NCBI GenBank assembly: GCA_031287565.1
Contig: JAITSS010000044.1
Location: 1 to 64,000 of the forward strand
Origin: Desulfobulbaceae bacterium
GTDB taxonomy: Bacteria > Desulfobacterota > Desulfobulbia > Desulfobulbales > Desulfocapsaceae
Direction: 5' to 3'
Length of the DNA: 64,000 nucleotides
This document shows, in pieces, positions 29,835 through 36,487 of this stretch (the first letter of the stretch is position 1; each line of letters opens with the position of its first letter). The translations under genes were made by a program, and so were the position numbers. Below the pieces are notes generated by a model, which did not search any database, had not been told where the DNA came from, and was given only the letters and a program-made list of their open reading frames with translations.

Positions 29835-29984
29835 CGCCCAAATTGGCTAGCTGGCCTCGTTGTTGGGGCAACGCATGGTTCCCTTGTAAGGGCGACTTTC
29901 CCCGGTCGCCCATTTACAATGAAACTTGTCATTCCCGCCTGTCAGCCGACGGGCAGGTGAAAGCGGGCATGACAACTCCAGACA

Positions 29985-31295
29985 ACTCGTCATTCCCGCG
30001 AAAGCGGGAATCCAGGGGTAGTGATTTTTAATAAAAGCGTCGGCGCTTTGACTGGAGTGCGCAATTTGTCATTCCCGCGAAAGCGGGAATCCCTCCTGCC
30101 CATTTCTCCGCATTTTCTCGATGCCTTTGGATGCCCGCCTGCGCGGCATGACGGCCCCAGACAGTTCGTCATTCCCACGAAAGCGGGAATCCATCCTGCC
30201 CATTTCTCCGCATTTTTCGATGCCCCTGGATGCCCGCCTGCGCGGGCATGACGGCCCCAGACAGTTCGTCATTCCCGTGAAAGCGGGAATCCCTCCTGCC
30301 CATTTCTCCGCATTTTCTCGATGCCCCTTGATGCCCGCCTGCACGGCATGACGGCTCCAGACAAATCGTCATTCCCGTGAAAGCGGGAATCCATGTGTGA
30401 CGACACGGCTATTCAGCCCACGCCGTCGTCGATACACCAGTTCGTCATTCCCGCGAAAGCGGGAATCCATCCTGCAATTTACGAATCTAGACATTCCGTA
30501 GTAATCCTCTGTGGTTCGTCATTCCCGCGAAAGCGGGAATCCAGGGGTAGTGATTTTTAATAAAATTAATAGATTATCTGTCTATGAAATTCTCTGCTGT
30601 TTATATTACTTGCAAGTAAACGCAACGGGACTCTTTACACCGGCGTGACTAATAATCTCATCAGAAGAGTATGGGAGCATAAAAACAATTTAATTGATGG
30701 TTTTACGAAAAAATATGCTATCCATCGCCTAGTCTACTTTGAGCAACACGAAGATATGTTATCGGCAATTACCAGGGAAAAACAAATAAAAAAATGGAAC
30801 CGCGCCTGGAAACTTGTCCTTATCGAAAAAGAAAATCCGGATTGGCGCGATTTATGGGATGACATCAGCAAATGAAACGCACTTGGTGATGTCAGACATA
30901 TCATTCCTCACGCCTGTCTGCTCCGGTCAGGCGAAAGCGGGAATCTATGTGTGACGACACGGCTATTCAGCCCACGCCGCCGTCGATACACCAGTTCGTC
31001 ATTCCCGCGAAAGCGGGAATCCCTCCTGCCCATTTCTCCGCATTTTCTCGATGCCTTTGGATGCCCGCCTGCGCGGCATGACGGCCCCAGACAACTCGTC
31101 ATTCCCGCGAAAGCGGGAATCCATCCTGCCCGTTTCTCCGCATTTTCTCGATGCCCCTGGATGCCCGCCTGCGCGGCATGACGGCCCCAGACAATTCGTC
31201 ATTCCCGCGAAAGCGGGAATCTAGGGGTAGTGATTTTTAATAAAAGCGTCGGCGCTTTGACTGGAGTGCGCAATTTGTCATTCCCGCGAAAGCAT
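29985..31295. repeat. Field of modular hairpin repeats (dRS3-like)
   Basis: At least ten copies of the core ATTCCCGC-GAAA-GCGGGAAT, a near-perfect 8-bp stem with a GAAA loop, occur at about 30, 75-100 or more base intervals. They are embedded in larger modules. One of about 100 bp (CTGCCCATTTCTCCGC..GGCATGACGGCCCCAGACA) occurs three times at 30092-30391 and twice at 31022-31220. A second (CCATGTGTGACGACACGGC) occurs near 30391 and 30945, and a third (GGGGTAGTGATTTTTAATAA) near 30013, 30542 and 31223. The hairpin resembles Neisseria dRS3 elements. The last copy is cut after GCGAAAGC at about 31293. Confidence 0.9.
30584..30875 (+). pseudogene. GIY-YIG endonuclease, frameshifted
   Basis: The 76-residue ORF (NNLIRRVWEHKNNLIDGF, HEDMLSAITREKQIKKWNRAW, NPDWRDLWDDI) is the main part of a small UPF0213/YhbQ-type GIY-YIG protein. 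Its N-terminus is present in another frame: ATG at 30584 reads MKFSAVYI, then a single extra base near 30607-30610 shifts into LASKRNGTLYTGVTNN. The expected unbroken motif would be VYILASKRNGTLYTG, so the gene is broken by one base, or the base is a sequencing error. It is flanked on both sides by the hairpin repeats and is AT-rich compared with its neighbours, which suggests it arrived with them. Confidence 0.8.
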
Positions 31296-31316
31296 GGAAC
31301 AATCGTGTAGTGAAAG

Positions 31317-31352
31317 ATCGTAATCCCTTCGAGTCGGGGCAATGTGATCAAC
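31317..31352 (+). other. Isolated inverted CRISPR repeat (anti-repeat candidate)
   Basis: These 36 bases are the reverse complement of the CRISPR repeat with 32 of 36 identities. If both are transcribed on the plus strand, two of the four differences become G-U pairs rather than mismatches, so a nearly full duplex with the crRNA repeat could form. It lies 316 bases before the first repeat and is followed by a small hairpin (GCGCG-ATTTGCC-CGCGC, about 31393-31409) and a TTTTTT run at about 31437. This is the layout of a tracrRNA gene, but an inverted relic repeat is also possible. Confidence 0.6.
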
Positions 31353-31639
31353 ATTAGCGTTTCCACAGGTGCCCGCATCGGTTTTTGCGAGCGCGATTTG
31401 CCCGCGCCAATGCCTATCCTGTTTAATCAGAACCAAATTTTTTACGATACGCTGTATTTTCAAGGCATTAACCGGGAAAATCGGCGGAAACAAACGACGT
31501 TTTACACAAATTCGCGCTCGCGGAAAATTTTTTCTTATAATTCCCACGAATTAAACGGATCGACCATGGAGTAAATGGTGAAAAAATCGCTCTGGACTGT
31601 CAGGGAAATGGCCGCGCTCGCGGAGAGACTGCGAAAGCC
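31353..31639 (+). other. CRISPR leader region
   Basis: AT-rich sequence between the inverted repeat copy and the array. It contains a TTTTTT run (about 31437), another at about 31528 and a TATAAT at 31536. A 76-codon ORF (31344-31574) crosses it but resembles nothing known and starts within the inverted repeat. No cas gene is present. Confidence 0.5.
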
Positions 31640-31668
31640 TTGACTGGCGCGGGTTTCACGGGTACACT
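31640..31668 (+). promoter_or_regulatory. Promoter abutting the first CRISPR repeat
   Basis: TTGACT, 17 bases, then TACACT, ending on the base before repeat 1. The start of transcription would fall inside the first repeat. Five of six -35 bases and four of six -10 bases match the sigma-70 consensus with optimal spacing, which supports plus-strand transcription of the array. Confidence 0.65.
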
Positions 31669-33294
31669 GTTGATCACATTGCCCCGATTAGAGGGGATTA
31701 CGACTGGGCAATCTTGCAATGTGCAAATATCGCAAGGGTTGATCACATTGCCCCGATTAGAGGGGATTACGACCTTTATTGCCTTTACTATTCCTTCTAT
31801 CTTCTTCACGTTGATCACATTGCCCCGATTAGAGGGGATTACGACTGTTGCTTTATTGAGTGACATGTCCTGCTTCACGTTGATCACATTGCCCCGATTA
31901 GAGGGGATTACGACTATCCTTCCATCCTTATCTATTATTGCACTTTTTGGGTTGATCACATTGCCCCGATTAGAGGGGATTACGACTTTCCAGCTGGGCT
32001 TGCATTGTCGCAAGTTCGGCGTTGATCACATTGCCCCGATTAGAGGGGATTACGACGCCAGCCCGCCCGCTTGGGCTGGCCGGAGACTTCTCGTTGATCA
32101 CATTGCCCCGATTAGAGGGGATTACGACTACTTGCGGCGGGGCCGCAAGTAAGAGAATTCCTCAATGGTTGATCACATTGCCCCGATTAGAGGGGATTAC
32201 GACCAGGGTACGGCGTCGCGGTGTATTCGCCACCGCGACGTTGATCACATTGCCCCGATTAGAGGGGATTACGACAAGAGAATTCCTCAATGAAGTTCAG
32301 CTCACCCTCCAGTTGATCACATTGCCCCGATTAGAGGGGATTACGACAAGAAGAGGCGGCGGTCGTCAAAGCCGCCGCGCGCCAGGTGGTTGATCACATT
32401 GCCCCGATTAGAGGGGATTACGACGATCTTAAGCTCTGCATCGGCCTGCGCCAATTCGCGCGTTGATCACATTGCCCCGATTAGAGGGGATTACGACTTT
32501 TGGCCCGCTGAAAATAATAGCATGCAAGGGTAAAAGTTGATCACATTGCCCCGATTAGAGGGGATTACGACTTGATAAATATTTCCGGCTAGCCCGCCCG
32601 CGTGGGCGTTGATCACATTGCCCCGATTAGAGGGGATTACGACAATAAAGGGGCGGCTGCCATGAAGAAAAGGGCAGCCGTTGATCACATTGCCCCGATT
32701 AGAGGGGATTACGACTACGACTTCAGCTTCCTCCGCTGTTATTCCGAATTGTTGATCACATTGCCCCGATTAGAGGGGATTACGACCTACGATGCAGGCA
32801 ATCGTATTCAATTTAATTAGTAGGGTTGATCACATTGCCCCGATTAGAGGGGATTACGACTTATCCTAGAAGCTTTGATAAACAGGATTTTAGTAGTTGA
32901 TCACATTGCCCCGATTAGAGGGGATTACGACAGCATCCTCTTCGGCCCGGCTTGCGGGCCTGGAATTTGTTGATCACATTGCCCCGATTAGAGGGGATTA
33001 CGACACAGGGTAGGCCGTCGCGACGAACTCGCCGCCGCGTTGATCACATTGCCCCGATTAGAGGGGATTACGACAGAACTCTTCGACGAAGTTCAACCGG
33101 CCCTCTTCGAGGTTGATCACATTGCCCCGATTAGAGGGGATTACGACTTTTGCCGCCGAGGTTGCGCTTCCCGGCGGAAATTCGTTGATCACATTGCCCC
33201 GATTAGAGGGGATTACGACGAAGGCCACCCTGTAGTAGGTGGCTCCCTCGCCACCTACGTTGATCACATTGCCCCGATTAGAGGGGAAACTGTC
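31669..33294 (+). CRISPR. CRISPR array, 23 repeats and 22 spacers, type unassigned
   Basis: The 36-bp repeat begins GTTGATCACATTG, has a short stem CCCC-GATTAGA-GGGG and ends ATTACGAC. Twenty-two copies are identical; the last (33259-33294) has its final eight bases changed to AAACTGTC, which marks the trailer end and puts the leader on the left. Spacers are 33-41 bp, quite variable. No cas gene lies in the window. On the plus strand the CCCC/GGGG stem eight bases from the 3' end resembles type VI-A and some type V repeats; read in reverse it resembles type III repeats; the nearby inverted repeat would suggest a tracrRNA type. I cannot settle the type. Minus-strand ORFs across it are repeat artefacts. 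Confidence 0.97.
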
Positions 33295-33614
33295 AGATCA
33301 AATCTGAACTACTACAAATAATGCATCGGTGAAATTTTTTCCTCTGTGTCTCGCCTGACTGCAAAAAGCCACAACCCGCCCGTGAAGTGTTTTTCCTCTT
33401 TCGCTTTTCTTTACAAAATTCAACATTTCCGTTAGCATGGGCACGTTATTTGCTAAGGAGCTGCTGATTGTTTCTTCCACCGTTCAGGCTGAGAGCGACT
33501 ATCAAAATCCGCGATTTTGCGAAGAATGCCCTTCGATAGAATTCAGAGCGAACGGGTTTCATCAGCATTCCCTTAAGGGATTTTTTTGCCTAATCCGATC
33601 TTCTGAGGATGACC
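33295..33614. other. Intergenic, lptA upstream region
   Basis: A 320-base stretch between the array trailer and lptA with no recognisable gene. It must hold the lptA promoter; no convincing hexamer pair was found. The genes usually found upstream of lptA (kdsC, lptC) are absent, so the array and repeats may have been inserted here. Confidence 0.45.
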
Positions 33615-34238
33615 ATGCCACGTTTTATTCGCCGTTTCGCGCTCGCTTTGTCACTCGCCTGTTGCTGTAGCATTGTCGCCGCTTTCGCCACGCAGGCCGC
33701 GCCGCCGGGTGGCAAGGGCAAGGGCGGCGACGCGCCGATTAGCGTCGAGGCCGACCACATGACGTCTCTGGAAAAATCGAATTCCGTCCTGTTCACCGGC
33801 GCGGTTGATGCGCGGCAGGACGATGTGCGCATCCGCACCGACAAGATGACCGTTTATTACACGCCGGAAAACAAGGCCAAGGCGAAAAAAGGCGGCAAAA
33901 CCGCCGGGCCGGGCGGGCAGGAGGGGCAGGAGGGGCAGGGCGGGCAGAAGGTGGAAAAGATGGTGTGCGTCGGCAATGTTGAAATCAGCCGTAGCGACTG
34001 GCTCGGCACCTCAAAAGAGATGACCTATCTGGCCAAAGAACGGCAGGTGCATCTGGTCGGCAACGCCAAAGCCTGGCAAGGGCAAAATATGGTCAGCGGC
34101 GAGCGGATCATTCACTACATTGACGAAGAGCGGTCGGAAGTGCTGGCCGGGCCGAAACGCCCGTCGGCTGTGGTCGGCGATAAACCCGCTGGCCCAGGCA
34201 AACCGGGCCGGGTCAACATGACCATTTTGCAGAAATAA
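33615..34238 (+). CDS. lptA: Lipopolysaccharide transport periplasmic protein LptA
   Basis: Periplasmic bridge that carries LPS from the inner to the outer membrane. The 207-residue precursor has a signal peptide (RRFALALSLACCCSIVAAFATQA) and an OstA/LptA beta-jellyroll: PISVEADHMTSLEKSNSVLFTGAVDARQDD, then GNVEISRSDWLGTSKEMTYL. The jellyroll is interrupted by a glycine/glutamine-rich insertion of about 30 residues (GPGGQEGQEGQGGQ). GAGG six bases before the second ATG favours 33615 over 33609. lptB follows after 10 bases. lptC is missing from this locus. Confidence 0.88.
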   Translation: MPRFIRRFALALSLACCCSIVAAFATQAAPPGGKGKGGDAPISVEADHMTSLEKSNSVLFTGAVDARQDDVRIRTDKMTVYYTPENKAKAKKGGKTAGPGGQEGQEGQGGQKVEKMVCVGNVEISRSDWLGTSKEMTYLAKERQVHLVGNAKAWQGQNMVSGERIIHYIDEERSEVLAGPKRPSAVVGDKPAGPGKPGRVNMTILQK

Positions 34239-34248
34239 GCCGCCCGAC

Positions 34249-34971
34249 ATGGCCATCCTCGAAACCAGAAATATTGTCAAGCGTTACGGCAGCCGCACCG
34301 TGGTCGGCGGCGTCAGCATCCAGGTGCATACCGGCTTCGTCGTCGGTCTCCTGGGGCCGAACGGCGCGGGGAAAACGACTTCCTTTTACTCCATCGCCGG
34401 CTTTATCCGCCCAAACGAAGGCGGCATTTTGCTGAACGGCGAAAACATTACCGACCTGCCCATCCACAAACGGGCGCTGAAGGGCATTTCCTATTTGGCG
34501 CAGGAGCCATCGGTCTTCAAAAAGCTGACGGTGGAAGAAAACGTCCGCATCATTTTAGAGGCGCACGGCCTGCCGAAAAATGAGATTCGCGAGCGCATCG
34601 ACACTTTGCTTGCCGAGCTGCGCATTGAATATCTGCGCCACAACCTCGGCCACGCCCTATCCGGCGGCGAGCGGCGGCGGGTGGAAATCATGCGCGCGTT
34701 GGCCACGCGGCCGCTGTTCATTCTGCTTGACGAACCCTTCGCGGGCATTGACCCTTTGGCGGTCGGCGAGTTGCAAAAGCTGATTTACGGCCTGAAAGAC
34801 CGGGGTCTGGGCGTCCTCATCTCCGACCACAACGTGCGCGAGACTCTAAAGGTCTGCGATTTCGCCTACATCATGAACGCCGGACAGATTCTCACCAGCG
34901 GTGTCGCCGGAGACATCATCGAAAGCGAAGTGGCGCGCAAGATGTATCTCGGCGAAAACTTCACCATGTGA
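34249..34971 (+). CDS. lptB: LPS export ABC transporter ATP-binding protein LptB
   Basis: Cytoplasmic ATPase of the LptB2FG complex, powering LPS extraction. The 240 residues contain Walker A GPNGAGKTTSFYSIAG, Q-loop SYLAQEPSVF, signature LSGGERRRVEIMRAL, Walker B FILLDEPFAGIDP and the switch histidine in LISDHNVRETL. Close to the canonical length. It is followed by rpoN after seven bases, the widespread lptA-lptB-rpoN order. Confidence 0.96.
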   Translation: MAILETRNIVKRYGSRTVVGGVSIQVHTGFVVGLLGPNGAGKTTSFYSIAGFIRPNEGGILLNGENITDLPIHKRALKGISYLAQEPSVFKKLTVEENVRIILEAHGLPKNEIRERIDTLLAELRIEYLRHNLGHALSGGERRRVEIMRALATRPLFILLDEPFAGIDPLAVGELQKLIYGLKDRGLGVLISDHNVRETLKVCDFAYIMNAGQILTSGVAGDIIESEVARKMYLGENFTM

Positions 34972-34978
34972 ACGCGCC

Positions 34979-36433
34979 ATGGATTTAGGTCTCAGGCAGC
35001 AGCTGAAACTGGCGCAAAAGCTGATCATGACGCCGCAATTGCGGCAGGCGATCAAGCTGTTGCAGCTCAATCACCTGGAGCTGGAAGGCGCGTTGCAGGC
35101 CGAAATGGAGCAGAATCCGGCTTTGGAAGAAGGGATAAGCCAGGCTGACGCGCCGGAAGCGACCACGCCGTCGCTAAGTTCCACCCTTGAGGCTGGGACA
35201 ACGCCGGAACATGAAGGCGATATCACCGAGCGGGTCGCCGTTTCCGACAACATCGGCGAGGTGAATTGGGAGGATTACGCCAACAAGTTCGACAGCGATT
35301 TTTCCTTCGCCCATGAAACACCAGCCGCCGACGCCCCCAGCCAGTTCGACTTCATCTCGGAAAAACCCGGCCTGGCCGCGCATCTGCACTGGCAGTTGGC
35401 GCACAGCGAGCTGACGAAAGACGAGATGGAAATCGCCCTGTATATCATCGGCAACCTGAACCGCTTCGGCTTTCTCGAATTGAGCCTGGAAGAAATTATC
35501 GGCGATTGTGACTGCGACGCCGACACCGCCGAATATGTGCTGGAAACCATTCAGGAACTTGATCCGCCGGGCATCGCCGCCCGTGATGTCGGCGAATCGC
35601 TGTTGTTGCAATTGGCGCGCCTGGACGATGCGCCGCCTCTGTGCGCGGAAATCGTGAAAAATCATCTGCTGCCGCTGGCCAATCGCAACTACCGCGAGCT
35701 GATGCGCCTGACCGGCGGCAAGAAAAACGAGGTGATCGAAGCCTGCGAATTCATTGCCAGAGAGCTGACGCCTTATCCCGGTCTGCCCTTCAGCAACGAC
35801 ACGACCAAATACATCGCCCCCGATGTCTATGTCGAAAAAATCGACGGCGATTACTACATCCGCTTAAACGACGACGGTCTGCCAACGCTGGCCGTTTCCG
35901 GCGATTATCGCAGAATGCTGAAAGAGGGAAAAAAGCTGTGTCGCGACGACCGTGAATATATCAAAGAAAACGTGCGTAGCGCCGAGTGGTTTATTAAAGC
36001 GCTGCACCAACGCCAGCGCACCATCCACAAGGTCATGGAAAGCATTCTGAAATTTCAGTTTGATTTCTTTGAATACGGGCCGTCGCACTTAAAACCAATG
36101 GTCTTGCGCGACGTGGCCGAGGATGTCGGGATGCACGAATCGACGATCAGCCGCGTCACCTCAAACAAATACGCCGAAACGCCGCAAGGCATCTTTGAGC
36201 TGAAATACTTTTTTTCCACGGCCATTCCGCGCCAGGGCGAAGAGGCTATGGCCGCCGAATCGATTAAAACGCGCATCCTGAAAATGATTCAGGAAGAAGA
36301 CAAAAACAATCCCTTGAGCGACAGCGGGATTTCCGAGCGCCTGGCCAAGGAAAATATTCAACTGGCCCGCCGTACCGTCGCCAAGTACCGCGAGCAGATG
36401 AAGATCATGCCGGTGAAACACCGAAAACAGTAA
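34979..36433 (+). CDS. rpoN: RNA polymerase sigma-54 factor
   Basis: Directs polymerase to -24/-12 promoters together with AAA+ activators. The 484-residue protein starts MDLGLRQQLKLAQKLIMTPQLRQAIKLLQL (the activator-interacting glutamine-rich region I), has an acidic region II, and ends with the DNA-binding domain including DVGMHESTISRVTSNKYAETP and the RpoN box ARRTVAKYRE. The listed ORF starts 26 codons earlier inside lptB; the ATG at 34979 is the family start. It may control flagellar or other genes in this genome; I found no clear -24/-12 site in the window. Confidence 0.96.
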   Translation: MDLGLRQQLKLAQKLIMTPQLRQAIKLLQLNHLELEGALQAEMEQNPALEEGISQADAPEATTPSLSSTLEAGTTPEHEGDITERVAVSDNIGEVNWEDYANKFDSDFSFAHETPAADAPSQFDFISEKPGLAAHLHWQLAHSELTKDEMEIALYIIGNLNRFGFLELSLEEIIGDCDCDADTAEYVLETIQELDPPGIAARDVGESLLLQLARLDDAPPLCAEIVKNHLLPLANRNYRELMRLTGGKKNEVIEACEFIARELTPYPGLPFSNDTTKYIAPDVYVEKIDGDYYIRLNDDGLPTLAVSGDYRRMLKEGKKLCRDDREYIKENVRSAEWFIKALHQRQRTIHKVMESILKFQFDFFEYGPSHLKPMVLRDVAEDVGMHESTISRVTSNKYAETPQGIFELKYFFSTAIPRQGEEAMAAESIKTRILKMIQEEDKNNPLSDSGISERLAKENIQLARRTVAKYREQMKIMPVKHRKQ

Positions 36434-36440
36434 TCCTATA

Positions 36441-36469
36441 AAAATGCTGATTCATTCTGTCAGCGTTTT
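36441..36469 (+). terminator. Weak terminator hairpin after rpoN
   Basis: AAAATGCTGA and TCAGCGTTTT pair over 10 positions (one G-T) with a nine-base loop, and the stem ends in TTTT. It separates rpoN from nadE, whose ATG lies 19 bases further on. Confidence 0.5.
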
Positions 36470-36487
36470 CCACTCTTTCTTTATCCC

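Noticed and set aside
31344-31574. 76-codon ORF in the CRISPR leader as a possible small cas or toxin gene
   Set aside because: It starts inside the inverted repeat copy, lacks a ribosome-binding site and resembles no known family.
31600-32820. Long ORFs on both strands through the CRISPR array
   Set aside because: They are open only because the 36-base repeat has no stop in those frames (VVIPSNRGNVIN, LITLPRLEGITT) and several spacers have lengths divisible by three.
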